NCBI GenBank assembly: GCA_017528345.1
Contig: JAFXOX010000014.1
Coordinates: forward strand, 28,587 to 92,586
Source: Desulfovibrio sp.
GTDB lineage: Bacteria; Desulfobacterota; Desulfovibrionia; Desulfovibrionales; Desulfovibrionaceae
Reading direction: 5' to 3'
DNA length: 64,000 nucleotides
In this document: one piece after another, positions 50,322-60,307 of the stretch
How the letters are laid out: each line of letters opens with the position of its first letter
How positions within the stretch are numbered: the first letter of the stretch is position 1
Made by a program: the position numbers and the translations under genes
Notes under the pieces: model-generated
The model's database searches: none
The model's input: only the letters and a program-made list of their open reading frames with translations
What the model was told of the DNA's origin: nothing

Positions 50322-52031
50322 TTAGAAAATACGGTTGAAATGCTCTTCGCCTTTTTGCGACTCATATTCCAGAAGATATGGTTCAAACTCTTCGCGTTTC
50401 AGGGGCTTGGAATAATAGTAGCCCTGAATGTAGTCGCAGCCAAGGACCCGCAGTGCCATCGCCTGCTCTTCGATTTCCACGCCTTCGGCGACGGTTTTGA
50501 GCTTCATGCTTTCGGCAAGCTGTATAGCGTAGCGTAACAGACTGTAGTTTTTGGTCTCTGAGGCATTGTGGATAAGTGAGACATCAAGCTTCATGATATC
50601 GACGTTGAGCAGCGAAATGGAGGAGAGTGCCGAATAGCCTGAACCAAAGTCGTCCAGTTCAATGATAAAGCCGGCATCATGCAGTTTTTTGCAGGTGGCG
50701 CAGATGGATTCAAGGTTATCCATGCTGGTGGACTCAGTGAGTTCAATGTGGAACAGCGAATGGTCAATTCGATACTTGTCAACAAGGTTGATCAAGCGTC
50801 CGGCCATATTCGGGTTGTCAAAATCATTGCGTGAGACGTTGACGGAAATAGGAACGATGGCAAAACCAATGTCCAGGCAGTTGCGGATTTCCTTGCAGAC
50901 CGCTTCCCAGACATAGTAGTCAAGTTCACTGATAAAGCCGTTTTTTTCAAAGATGGGAATAAAGACATTGGGCGTAATGAAGCCAAGCTTGGGATGTTCC
51001 CAGCGCACCAATGCTTCGGCGCCAACGATGGTGTCGTCTTTGACGCTGTGTTTGGGCTGATAATAGACTTTAAATTCTTTGTTTTTCAGGGCGTCAAACA
51101 TGCCTTCTTCAATGAGATGAGTCCGCAGCAGCTTTTTTTGGAATGTTTCGTCAAAGACGGCAAGATGGGTATTATAGTGCCCTTTGATTTCCTTGATGGC
51201 GCTGGTTGCGTTATTTACAAGGCTTGTGGCGGAAAGGGTGGTATCAACAAGGGGGAGAAGGCCATACTTGAGCTGCACCCCGGGAAACGTGTCCTCTTCG
51301 ACAGTATTCTTGAGCAAATCCTCGGCCCAGTCGCCATTTTTGTGCTTGATGAGAAAGGCGAAGACATCGACGCCTACGCGTCCTGCAAGGACAATATCAG
51401 GGAGAAGGCTTGAAAGACGTTTGGCGAGATAACTGAGAAACTGATCGCATTTGGTCTCACCGTAGCGGTCATTGAGGCGCCTGAAGTTTTCGATATCACT
51501 GCAGATGAGATCATATTTTTCGTCGGGGGTCTTGGCCAGAAGATTATTCACCTGATGCAGGTAAAATTCCTTGCTCAAAAGACCTGTCAGCGTGTCTTTT
51601 TCAAGAAGATTGAGAATGGATGAGGTTTCTCTGAGGTGGATGAGACTGCGGATACGGTTTTTCATCACCTCGGTATTATACGGCTTGGACAGAAAGTCCG
51701 AGGCCCCCAGTTTCAGGCAGCGGATTTCGTCCTCGACCGTATTGCTGGCAGTCATGACAATGACAGGAATGGCGCGGAGCTGCGAATTTTCCCATTTGCG
51801 CTCGAGAAAATCAAAACCATTGCATTCTGGCATGTAGATATCGAGGAGAATCATGGACAGCGTCCTGTAGTTTTCCTCGAGTATTTTCAGCCCGGTCAGA
51901 CCGTTATTGGCTAGAAGAACATTGAAATCGTCGGAGAGCAGGTCGTGTAGGATTTCACGATTCATATCATTGTCTTCGACAATGAGGATTGTTTTTTTCT
52001 CCTGAATGCTCGTGGCAGATTCTGTTTCCAT
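50322..52031 (-). CDS. Response regulator with degenerate GGDEF and EAL domains (c-di-GMP phosphodiesterase)
   Basis: The 569-residue protein has a receiver domain with phospho-acceptor Asp in LLDIYMPECNGF. A GGDEF domain follows whose active motif reads GVDVF, so cyclase activity is lost. The C-terminal EAL domain begins AEALVRW and keeps the catalytic residues seen as VNVSRNDF, ELTES, DDFGSGYS and EGVE. It should therefore degrade cyclic di-GMP in response to phosphorylation, with the degenerate GGDEF perhaps binding GTP. It is coupled to the Hpt gene 21 nt downstream. Confidence 0.93.
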   Translation of the reverse strand: METESATSIQEKKTILIVEDNDMNREILHDLLSDDFNVLLANNGLTGLKILEENYRTLSMILLDIYMPECNGFDFLERKWENSQLRAIPVIVMTASNTVEDEIRCLKLGASDFLSKPYNTEVMKNRIRSLIHLRETSSILNLLEKDTLTGLLSKEFYLHQVNNLLAKTPDEKYDLICSDIENFRRLNDRYGETKCDQFLSYLAKRLSSLLPDIVLAGRVGVDVFAFLIKHKNGDWAEDLLKNTVEEDTFPGVQLKYGLLPLVDTTLSATSLVNNATSAIKEIKGHYNTHLAVFDETFQKKLLRTHLIEEGMFDALKNKEFKVYYQPKHSVKDDTIVGAEALVRWEHPKLGFITPNVFIPIFEKNGFISELDYYVWEAVCKEIRNCLDIGFAIVPISVNVSRNDFDNPNMAGRLINLVDKYRIDHSLFHIELTESTSMDNLESICATCKKLHDAGFIIELDDFGSGYSALSSISLLNVDIMKLDVSLIHNASETKNYSLLRYAIQLAESMKLKTVAEGVEIEEQAMALRVLGCDYIQGYYYSKPLKREEFEPYLLEYESQKGEEHFNRIF

Positions 52032-52324
52032 GGGAGCTTTCCTTTACTGAACGCCGCAGCAAAAGGCAGATGTTCAGAAAATTGGGCAGGCAGTGAGTGG
52101 AAGATCACATGAGGACCACATCTATCTTGCTCAAAAACAAGAAATACAGAATTATAGTAGCATTACGTTGTTGCAACGTCCATGTCAAGGTTATGGAAGC
52201 GGGGTAGCCCCGGAGAAGTTTATGGGGATTGGCAAGACGCTCTTTGGCGTCCGGTAGGCTCAGAGAAAAGCTGCCAAGAGGTCCCTGTCGTGCTGTTAAC
52301 ACAAAGCAGTATGGCCCTTTGGGC

Positions 52325-52362
52325 AAAAAGACCACCTGAAAGGGGCTCTTTCAGGTGGTCTT
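52325..52362 (-). terminator. Rho-independent terminator in the gap before the chemoreceptor gene
   Basis: A 15-bp perfect stem AAGACCACCTGAAAG/CTTTCAGGTGGTCTT (52328-52342, 52348-52362) with loop AGCCC is followed on the minus strand by TTTTT. It lies downstream of the chemoreceptor stop (52492). The 460-bp gap 52032-52491 holds no gene. Confidence 0.82.
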
Positions 52363-52437
52363 GTGGGATCCATTGTTCGTGGAAAGAAGGAGAAGATTGG
52401 CAAAAGATTTGCCGTTTTCGGAAAAAGATCTCAGATT

Positions 52438-52475
52438 CATGTCCTACCCAGGGCCTCACCTCAGGGTAGGACATG
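52438..52475. repeat. 12-bp inverted repeat after the chemoreceptor gene
   Basis: CATGTCCTACCC (52438-52449) is complementary to GGGTAGGACATG (52464-52475) with a 14-nt spacer. It starts 16 bp past the chemoreceptor stop on the minus strand. It may be a first, weaker terminator ahead of the one at 52325-52362. Confidence 0.5.
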
Positions 52476-52491
52476 ATCCAAGATCAAATTC

Positions 52492-54582
52492 TTAACTCTG
52501 CTTCATTTCTTCAATGAGCGCACTCAGGCGTTCGGTCTGCTGGGCCAGTTCGCTAATGGCCTTGGCAGCTTCACCCATGGCCTGGGTTGTCTGATTGCTC
52601 ATTTCACTCACTGTGGAGATCGAACGGTTGATCTCTTCACTGGCAGCCGACTGTTCTTCAGAGGCTGTGGCAATGGCCCTGACCTGATCAGCGGTTTCTT
52701 CTACGTCGCTGACGATCTTGTTCAGAGCATTACCGGACTGCTGGGCAAGAGAGGTTGCCTGCTCCACATTCTGCATGGCTTCTTCCATGCGGTTGACGCT
52801 CTGCTGGGCGCTGCTCTGGATGGCTGTGATGGCATGGCTGACATCGTTGGTGGAAGCCATGGTCTTCTCAGCGAGCTTACGTACTTCGTCGGCCACAACT
52901 GCGAACCCGCGTCCGGCTTCACCGGCTCTGGCCGCTTCAATGGCTGCGTTGAGGGCCAGAAGGTTGGTCTGATCGGCGATGTCGCTGATCACGTTCATGA
53001 TCTGGCTGATGTTCTGCGTATGTTCATGGAGCTTGCCCATGTCTTCCTTAAGTTCCATGGACACCTTCTGCACCTGATTGATACTGGCCATGGCATTGGT
53101 CAGTATCTTCTGGCCTTCTTCGGCGTTATTCTTGGTATTGTTGGAGACTGTGGAGGCCGAAGAGGCGTTGTGGGCCACTTCCTGAACGGTTGCGTTCATT
53201 TCGTTCATGGCTGTCGCGGCTTCAGCAAGGCGTTCGGATGATTCCACGGCACCACGGTCAGATTGTTCAATTTGGGCAGAGAGTTCGCTGGCAGCGGCAG
53301 AGATGGCATTGACCATATCTTCCAACTGTCCGGCAGCCTGCAGCATACCTTCACGCTTGGCGCTTTCAGCCTTCCGTGCGGCTTCTTCGGCACGACCTGT
53401 AGCCTTTTGCGCTTCTTCAGTCGCTCTCTCGGCAGCACGTGTCTTTTCTTCACTTTCACTGATCAGCTTCTTCAGGCTGCTCATCATCGAGCGCATGGCT
53501 GTGGAGAGCGTGCTGAATTCATCACCGCGTGAGACCGCATTCTGCAGAAGGAGTTCTTCCTGAGGATTGGCTTCCAGACGGCCACCGGCAACGGAGTCAG
53601 CGATTCCTGCAATACCACCGGTCATCTTGGCAATGCCGCGGGCTGTGAAGAAGATCGTACCACCGACAAGGACAGCCACAAGCAGGGCGAGCAGACTGAC
53701 GTTGCGCAGAAGGTTGTGGGTGGGGGTCAGAATTTCATTGGCATCGACTTCTGTGCAAAGGATCCAATGCTCCTGGGGCAGTTCCTTGTAGTACAGGAAC
53801 TTGGGTTCACCTTGATCGTTCTTGAATTCAAGCTTACCGTTGCGGTTCTGAAGGAGTGTACGCACATGGGGTCTGGCTGAGTCATCACGCCCAATGGAGC
53901 CGGCGTCAGGGGTCAACACATACTTTCCGTCCATGGCATAGGCGTAGGTGCGGCCCTTCTTGCCAATAACAACCTTGTCCGTGGTGCTCTTGCTGATATC
54001 GAGGTTACGCAGACGGGCCGTTGTTACACCCAGAATGCGACCGTTATGCTTGATAGGCTCGGCAATGACGGTCATGGCTTCGCCATTGGGCAGATAAATG
54101 GTCGTAATGGATGTGTGACCTGTGCTCATGGCGTTTTTGAAATAGGGCTGATCGCCACGGTTGGTGCCCACATCGGAGGGGCCAGTGCCGTTATTGACAC
54201 GACCACCGAGCACATAACCGTCTGTGGCAAGGATAAAGGATCCGTAAACGAGGTTACTGCCCTGAACAAAGCTTTGGACAACGCGGTCGCCGCCATCAAG
54301 CAGTTCAGCTGTCAGTGCGGAAGCTCCGCCATTGGCATAGGCTTCAGCCAGTCTCACCAGACGCATATTCTGGGTGACGGGCAAGAGACCTTCACGCAGA
54401 CCGGTGAATACGGCGTCCATACCTGTTCCTGCCGTATCCAGAACAATTTTGGAATCGCTGTCAATCTGTTCCCGAATCATATTGTCGCCCATATTGTAGC
54501 TGATGGCTGACAAGAGGGCTGTGCCGATAAGCACGGGGAGAAGGATAAACAGCAACATCTTTGCGAGTAGACCCAGTTTCAT
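52492..54582 (-). CDS. Methyl-accepting chemotaxis protein
   Basis: The 696-residue receptor has an N-terminal span (residues 7-27), a double-Cache-type sensor to about residue 280, and a second span ([19 protein letters not shown]). A HAMP region and a coiled-coil signalling domain follow, with the hairpin tip [34 protein letters not shown]. No CheR-binding pentapeptide is at the C-terminus. AAAGGAGG lies upstream of the start. It sits among c-di-GMP genes. Confidence 0.95.
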   Translation of the reverse strand: MKLGLLAKMLLFILLPVLIGTALLSAISYNMGDNMIREQIDSDSKIVLDTAGTGMDAVFTGLREGLLPVTQNMRLVRLAEAYANGGASALTAELLDGGDRVVQSFVQGSNLVYGSFILATDGYVLGGRVNNGTGPSDVGTNRGDQPYFKNAMSTGHTSITTIYLPNGEAMTVIAEPIKHNGRILGVTTARLRNLDISKSTTDKVVIGKKGRTYAYAMDGKYVLTPDAGSIGRDDSARPHVRTLLQNRNGKLEFKNDQGEPKFLYYKELPQEHWILCTEVDANEILTPTHNLLRNVSLLALLVAVLVGGTIFFTARGIAKMTGGIAGIADSVAGGRLEANPQEELLLQNAVSRGDEFSTLSTAMRSMMSSLKKLISESEEKTRAAERATEEAQKATGRAEEAARKAESAKREGMLQAAGQLEDMVNAISAAASELSAQIEQSDRGAVESSERLAEAATAMNEMNATVQEVAHNASSASTVSNNTKNNAEEGQKILTNAMASINQVQKVSMELKEDMGKLHEHTQNISQIMNVISDIADQTNLLALNAAIEAARAGEAGRGFAVVADEVRKLAEKTMASTNDVSHAITAIQSSAQQSVNRMEEAMQNVEQATSLAQQSGNALNKIVSDVEETADQVRAIATASEEQSAASEEINRSISTVSEMSNQTTQAMGEAAKAISELAQQTERLSALIEEMKQS

Positions 54583-54811
54583 AGACTCCTCCTTTCCTAG
54601 GGACGCTCAGATGATATGCTTTGATTTGGCGTACAGGTCTGTCACAGGGAGAGAAGCAGGGAGAGCGACAGAACCTGAACAAACTCAAATAACAAATTGT
54701 TTTTCAAAGTTTTTTCGTTTGCAATTAGACAAAAGCACTTATCGTCAGAGCAAAGGAGAACTTTAGGATAGTTTTTGCGCAAGAACGCCCTTGAAACTTG
54801 CTTTGAGCCGA

Positions 54812-56722
54812 TCAGTGGTTGACCGCGTTAATATCTTTGTAAAAATGGAAGGTCTTTCTGCCCGAGGATTTTGCGACGTAGAGGGCGGCGTCTGCATGGC
54901 GATAGAGCCTGTCAAAGCTATCTCCATCTGCCGGATAGAGGGCAATGCCCAGACTTCCAGAAATCTCCATGGAACAGTCTCCGTCCACACAGGTGTACGC
55001 AAGTTTTTTCACAAGCTCTTCAGCTTTTTGTCTGACCCAGGCTTCATCGGCATACGGCACAAAGGCAATGAATTCATCGCCACCCAGACGGCCGATAATG
55101 TCGTTTGTGTTGAAGGAATGGCGGATAGTTTCTGCAAAGGAGCGCAGACAAAGGTCGCCAAAGGCGTGTCCATGGGTGTCATTGGCCTGTTTGAAATGGT
55201 CGATGTCAAGAATGAGAAAGGCAAAGCGTCCATTGGGCTTTTCTGTGAGCGTCTGTGCGATGGACTGCTCTAAAAAACCCCGCGTCAGGCACTGGGTCAA
55301 ATCATCTGTGCGAGCTTTGTTTTCCTTTTCTATTTGATCATTGATATTTTTGGCATAGAGGTACATGTGGATACTTTTGTCGATATCGACGTTAAACATA
55401 TGGACATCATAGCGAAGCCATTGATATTTTCCATCAAGAAAGACTTGACAGTCGAGACTAATATGATCACATCCTGCAGAAAAATTTTTAAGAAGATTTT
55501 CTCTTGAAAATGTTTCTAGAAATTTTTTCTTAAATGAAGGATGGATAGCATTGTCAGAGAGCATCGAAAGACTTTGAGAATAGGGAAGTTCTTCTTTAGT
55601 ATTACTTAGTTTAAATTGATGCAATCGGCTCTCTGGTGTAAAACGGTCATTAGTAATATCAATTTCATAGATGCTAGAATATATATAGCGCGTAGCATCA
55701 TAAAAATATTTTAATCTGTCTTCCGTTATTTTTTTTATTTGTCTCTCAAAAGAATAAATTACTCTGCTTATAAAAATAATAATTGAAATCATTATTGAAA
55801 GAATAATAATTCCTGATTTAATAATGTCATCTTTAAGCTGCTGATAAAAATCACCCATATAACTTTCAATGACTAAATACCAAGAAAGGTTTGGTAGATA
55901 TTTTATTGAGATATAGTTTTGTGATTCAGGGTTAATGTCTGTTATTGAGCTAATTTTTGAGCGTTTCCATTCATTTTTGAGAGTGTCAATGAGACTTTTA
56001 ATGGTAGTGTTTCCAGAAAATTCAAATAGATTAATGTCGGAAAGTCCAGTTTGAGAACTTGATATTTGGATGGTACCTTTATCGTCTATAATATAAACAT
56101 TCTTTCTTGTTCGTCTTTCAAAATTGAGCAAAAACTCCATAATTGATTCAAGATGAACACATATACCAGTTATTCCTAATAAATTGTTATTCTTATCAAA
56201 AATTTTGTAATTAATAAATAAAGATGGGTTGTTGTTAGCAGAAGGTGTTTTGTCAAAGTCAATGTTTAAATCATATGGTCGCGTGTGTGATAAAGAGTTT
56301 TCATGCCACGCATGAGCTTCTTTTTGATCTTCAATATGTGCAATAAGTCCATCTTGTGTATATACTGATTTATTTTTAATGGATGATAGAAAAATTCCAT
56401 CAAAAGAATGTGATTTATTATATATATTTAAATAATTTGTAATTATTTGAGCAAAATTATCTCTTTTATATGATTCATCATTAGATAAAAACGTAATTAA
56501 GAAATCATTTTTTGCCATTGTACGAGAAATACTAATTGGCTGAATGAAGAAATTGGAAAGTTCTGAATAAATTGTTGAAATACTATCTGATGCTGAATGT
56601 TTAAGGTTGTCCATCGAATTTTTATAGAAAGAACTGTAGTAGATAAAAGAAAGAAGGCAAAATCCCAGCAAGAGAATGCAGGTAATGAAGATATTGGCTT
56701 TGGTCAGTGTCGATAACTTCAT
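54812..56722 (-). CDS. Cache-type sensor diguanylate cyclase
   Basis: The 636-residue protein has a first span (about residues 5-25), a large external Cache-like sensor (to about residue 290), a second span (SGIIILSIMISIIIFISRVI), and a PAS-like region. A C-terminal GGDEF domain (IGRLGGDEFIAFV) follows. No RxxD inhibitory site is visible. Base composition changes within the gene: 12 of 60 G+C in 55741-55800 (sensor) against 30 of 60 in 55021-55080 (GGDEF). This suggests a swapped sensor. The start at 56722 has GGAG upstream. Confidence 0.9.
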   Translation of the reverse strand: MKLSTLTKANIFITCILLLGFCLLSFIYYSSFYKNSMDNLKHSASDSISTIYSELSNFFIQPISISRTMAKNDFLITFLSNDESYKRDNFAQIITNYLNIYNKSHSFDGIFLSSIKNKSVYTQDGLIAHIEDQKEAHAWHENSLSHTRPYDLNIDFDKTPSANNNPSLFINYKIFDKNNNLLGITGICVHLESIMEFLLNFERRTRKNVYIIDDKGTIQISSSQTGLSDINLFEFSGNTTIKSLIDTLKNEWKRSKISSITDINPESQNYISIKYLPNLSWYLVIESYMGDFYQQLKDDIIKSGIIILSIMISIIIFISRVIYSFERQIKKITEDRLKYFYDATRYIYSSIYEIDITNDRFTPESRLHQFKLSNTKEELPYSQSLSMLSDNAIHPSFKKKFLETFSRENLLKNFSAGCDHISLDCQVFLDGKYQWLRYDVHMFNVDIDKSIHMYLYAKNINDQIEKENKARTDDLTQCLTRGFLEQSIAQTLTEKPNGRFAFLILDIDHFKQANDTHGHAFGDLCLRSFAETIRHSFNTNDIIGRLGGDEFIAFVPYADEAWVRQKAEELVKKLAYTCVDGDCSMEISGSLGIALYPADGDSFDRLYRHADAALYVAKSSGRKTFHFYKDINAVNH

Positions 56723-56876
56723 AGATACTCCGGCCAGAAAAGGGGCTTTTCTCCTGCACACGACAAACTCGTTGCTTCTTTTTCAAGATACGTGCGCGTA
56801 AGCTCAAAAGTTGTAGATCTAGCGTTGGCTACAAAGCGATTTCTGTGACGTTCATGTTTTTATTCGGGAACTTTTT

Positions 56877-57854
56877 CTAGCGTAAACCAGTGCCATAGCG
56901 GCCAAAACGTCTATCCAGGTGAAGATTATCCCCGGGGGACGAAAAATAGCCATCCTGGACCCGCTGGGGCGTGCCGAGCTGGAGAAGCTCGCTTACGGTC
57001 AAAAAACGGTAGCCTTTGGCCTGCATGAGCCTTGTGTATTCCTCCACAAGGAGTGCTGTGCCGACAGGCACGAGATTGGCGTGAAAAAGCACAATGGAGC
57101 CTGGGACTGTCATGCTTGCAAGGCTTTGGGCATAGCGCCTGGCTTGTTCCCTGTTTGTTACCGCGCCGAGTTCTCCCACGATATTCCACTGAACAGTTGT
57201 CAGGCCAAGGGCGGCAATGGTCTTGAGGGCTTCTGGGCGCGAGCGGCCATAGGGCAGACGGAAAAGCCGTGGCACAGGCGCTATCTTTGCGAGTTTAGTT
57301 GGATCTGTGATTTCCCCTGCAAGCTCTTCGCGAATCAGCTCATACTGGGCCTGCGTCCAGAGAATTTCGTCTTCCAGATCCTTGAGGGGGAGCAGTGCGC
57401 AGTTGCCGTGACTCCAGTTGTGATTGCCGATCTCAAAGAGCGGATGTTGCAGAAAGAGTTTCACGCGCGCTTTGTGCGTGCGCATCCATTTGCCGCTCAT
57501 GAAGAGGGTTGCCGGAATATTCTGCGCCTTGAGAAAGCCAAGCAGAGTCATGTCGCAGCCAGAGGTGGATGTCGCCAGTTCGCAGAGATCGAAGGTGAGG
57601 GCAAGGACCGGCTGCTCGGAAGCTGGGGAAACCTTGCGGATAATACCTTGTTGATCGTCGGGGAGGGGAGGAAGCTGTGTGCGCGGGCGAAGTCGTAGTG
57701 GTTGGGAGCGAGTATTGGGCAGGGCTTTTTTGAGATCTGTCGGGGTCGGAGCCCAGGGATCAGCTGTGTTGCTGTGTGCCAAAGATGGCTGCGTCAAGGA
57801 GATGAGCAGCAGACTGAAAAGGCATAAGGTTAAGGGCAAAAAGAATTTGGGCAT
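56877..57854 (-). CDS. Polysaccharide deacetylase (NodB-type)
   Basis: The 325-residue secreted protein has a signal peptide (FFLPLTLCLFSLLLISLTQ). A NodB domain follows, with LTFDLCEL, where the usual first Asp-Asp motif (TFDDG) reads Phe-Asp-Leu. HNWSHGN has the metal His pair, RLPYGRSRP the third motif and VLFHANLVP a later motif. It would remove acyl groups from cell-wall or exopolysaccharide. The start at 57854 places the signal at the first residues; a start at 58007 adds a non-conserved stretch. It is divergent from the P1B-like ATPase. Confidence 0.86.
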   Translation of the reverse strand: MPKFFLPLTLCLFSLLLISLTQPSLAHSNTADPWAPTPTDLKKALPNTRSQPLRLRPRTQLPPLPDDQQGIIRKVSPASEQPVLALTFDLCELATSTSGCDMTLLGFLKAQNIPATLFMSGKWMRTHKARVKLFLQHPLFEIGNHNWSHGNCALLPLKDLEDEILWTQAQYELIREELAGEITDPTKLAKIAPVPRLFRLPYGRSRPEALKTIAALGLTTVQWNIVGELGAVTNREQARRYAQSLASMTVPGSIVLFHANLVPVGTALLVEEYTRLMQAKGYRFLTVSELLQLGTPQRVQDGYFSSPGDNLHLDRRFGRYGTGLR

Positions 57855-58048
57855 GGAGAAAACTCGTCGGTAGTGACAACGAAAAACGTTCACAAAAAAA
57901 CGATTTTCTGAGTAAAACAAGATTTGTTGTAAGTTTTCTAGAGATGTTAACCTCATTAGTCCTGTTTTGGCAAATCCTAAACTGAACTGAACTTGGCTGC
58001 GTGGCAAAGCCCGATGATTTGAAATTTTGTGAAATTGGCTAGAAATCT

Positions 58049-58077
58049 TTGACTTTAGCGTCTGCTTCAGACACTAT
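58049..58077 (+). promoter_or_regulatory. Sigma-70 promoter of the P1B-like ATPase; gap 57855-58176
   Basis: TTGACT (58049-58054) and CACTAT (58072-58077), with a 17-bp spacer, lie 100 bp before the ATPase start. The 322-bp intergenic region is shared with the divergent deacetylase. No metal-regulator binding site is obvious. Confidence 0.55.
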
Positions 58078-58176
58078 GTACCGGGCAGATCAAGACCAGC
58101 TTTCTGCAGGCAGACTTGGCAGATGGCCGTCCTTGCCTCAGATCTTTTGTTGACTTGTGATTGCGAGGAGAAGAGC

Positions 58177-60285
58177 ATGCGTTTTTCCATTGTTCATGAA
58201 CTCAAGCCCTTGCGCAACATATCCCCAGGCAGAATTCGTATGAGAGGGACAGGTCCTCTCGGTCTGGATGGAGCTGCGGCCATTCAGGAGGCCCTTGCCT
58301 CCTTTCCGGGCATTACGCAGATCAAGGTGAATCCGCGCCTGGGCAGTGTGCTCTTTTTCTATGGGGATGAACATGCCCGGGCACTTGTTCTGGCATTCTT
58401 TGCGAGACTGGAAAACGATGCGCGCATTCTGCCAACAGCCGAAGATTTGGCCGCCTTGCGCAAGAGCTCTCCGGTCAACGCCTTTATGCCGCTTTTGAGC
58501 TATCTCTTTGTGCGTCCGCTTTTGCCGCCGTGGCTTCGAGCCGGTCTTGCCGTCTATGGCGCGCTTCCCTACCTCTGGCAGGGGCTGCGGGCTCTCATGC
58601 GTCGCAAGCTGACCGTTGAGGTGCTTGACGCAGCAGGTATTGCTGCCTCCCTGGCTATGAAAGATTTTTCGACCATCAGTATGCTCACCCTGCTGCTTGG
58701 TTTTGGCGAGACCCTTGAGACATGGACTCGGCGAAAATCTCTGGCCAGTCTGGCAGAGAGTCTTGCCCTGAATGTGGCCAATGTCTGGGTTCTGATTGAT
58801 GGCAAGGAACACCTTGTGCCTCTTGCTCAGGTGCACGAGGGAGATCTGGTGGTTGTCCTTGCTGGCAATGCCATTCCTGTGGACGGCGTTGTCCATGAGG
58901 GGCAGGGCATGGTCAATCAGTCTTCCATGACCGGCGAAAGTGGTGGCGTTGCAAGGACTGTGGGAAGTTCTGTCTATGCGGGTACCGTGCTTGAAACAGG
59001 GCGGCTCGTCATCAGTGCAAGGCATGTGGGTGATGAGACAAGGCTCACTCAGGTTCTCTCTTTTATCGAGGAATCAGAAAGCCTGAAAGCCGGCATTCAG
59101 GGCAAATTTGAGCGTATGGCCGACCTTGCCGTGCCCTTCACGTTCCTGCTCTCAGGCCTTGTTCTGCTTATCACCCGCAATTTTGTGCGAGCAGCGTCCG
59201 TTCTTCTTGTGGACTATACCTGTGCGCTGAAGCTTTCAACGCCACTTGCCGTACTCTGCGCCATGCATGAGGCCGCAGGTCTCGGCGTGGTCATCAAGGG
59301 CGGTCGCTTTCTTGAGGCCTTACACGAAGTGGATACTCTGGTGTTGGATAAGACCGGAACCCTGACCCAGGCCATACCTAAGGTCGTGGAAGTGATTCCG
59401 GCACCAGGCTTTGCCCGTGATGAGGTCTTGCGGACCATGGCCTGTCTTGAGGAGCATTTTCCGCATCCTGTGGCGCGGGCTGTTGTGCGCAGAGCTGAAG
59501 AGGAGAATCTCCATCACGAAGAGGAACACGCCCACGTTCAGTATGTGGTGGCTCATGGCGTGGCCTCGGAGCTCAATGGCCAGAAACTTTGTGTGGGTAG
59601 CCGCCATTTTGTGGAGCAGGATGAAGGCGTGGATCTTTCCCCTCTGGTAGAGGCCATTGGCTATCATACAGCTCTTGGCCGTTCTCTGCTTTTTATGGGA
59701 CAGAACAAGCGTCTGGCCGGCCTTGTGGCCATCGAAGACCCTGTGCGGCCAGAGGCTGCGGACGTGATCCAAAAAATGCGTGAGCTTGGTTTTCGTCGCA
59801 TTGTCATGCTTACCGGCGACGATGATCGTACCGCCAGAGCCCTTGCTGCCAAAGTCGGTATTGGGGAATTCATGGCCGAGGCCCTGCCGCAGGATAAGGC
59901 CCAGGTGGTGCAGGAACTGACAGCCAAAGGAGCTAAGGTTCTGATGGTTGGTGATGGTATCAGTGATGCCCCGGCCCTTTCTGCTGCCCATGTGGGGGTC
60001 AGTATGTGCGACGGTACCGACCTTGCCCGAGAGGTGGCTAATGTGCAACTGTCACGGCCGACCCTTGAAGGCCTGGTGCAGGCTCGCATCCTGAGCCAGC
60101 GCACCATCAGGCGTATTCACAGAAATTTTGTGACCACCATGGTGGCCAATACGGCTTTTTTGCTTGGAGGACTCCTGATGATCCTCGGTCCAGGCACTTC
60201 GGCACTTTTGCACAACCTGACAACCCTTGCTGTTTCCCTCAACGCCATGCGGCCGCATTTTCCCGGAAAACAAGACGACGCCTAA
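58177..60285 (+). CDS. P1B-like metal-transporting P-type ATPase
   Basis: The 702-residue P-type ATPase has phosphorylation motif DKTGTLTQ, TGES (MTGESGG), TGDDDRTARAL, GDGISDAPALSAAHVGVSM, and about eight membrane spans. The membrane metal motif normally Cys-Pro-x reads TyrThrCysAlaLeuLys: it has the Cys but no Pro. The N-terminal HMA-like domain (GRIRMRGTGPLGLDGAAAI) lacks the CxxC pair. The metal is therefore unclear, and a manganese, zinc or other ion is possible. ATG 58177 follows GAGGAG. Divergent from the deacetylase. Confidence 0.88.
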   Translation: MRFSIVHELKPLRNISPGRIRMRGTGPLGLDGAAAIQEALASFPGITQIKVNPRLGSVLFFYGDEHARALVLAFFARLENDARILPTAEDLAALRKSSPVNAFMPLLSYLFVRPLLPPWLRAGLAVYGALPYLWQGLRALMRRKLTVEVLDAAGIAASLAMKDFSTISMLTLLLGFGETLETWTRRKSLASLAESLALNVANVWVLIDGKEHLVPLAQVHEGDLVVVLAGNAIPVDGVVHEGQGMVNQSSMTGESGGVARTVGSSVYAGTVLETGRLVISARHVGDETRLTQVLSFIEESESLKAGIQGKFERMADLAVPFTFLLSGLVLLITRNFVRAASVLLVDYTCALKLSTPLAVLCAMHEAAGLGVVIKGGRFLEALHEVDTLVLDKTGTLTQAIPKVVEVIPAPGFARDEVLRTMACLEEHFPHPVARAVVRRAEEENLHHEEEHAHVQYVVAHGVASELNGQKLCVGSRHFVEQDEGVDLSPLVEAIGYHTALGRSLLFMGQNKRLAGLVAIEDPVRPEAADVIQKMRELGFRRIVMLTGDDDRTARALAAKVGIGEFMAEALPQDKAQVVQELTAKGAKVLMVGDGISDAPALSAAHVGVSMCDGTDLAREVANVQLSRPTLEGLVQARILSQRTIRRIHRNFVTTMVANTAFLLGGLLMILGPGTSALLHNLTTLAVSLNAMRPHFPGKQDDA

Positions 60286-60307
60286 GCCTTTGACGAGGAG
60301 ATGGGGC

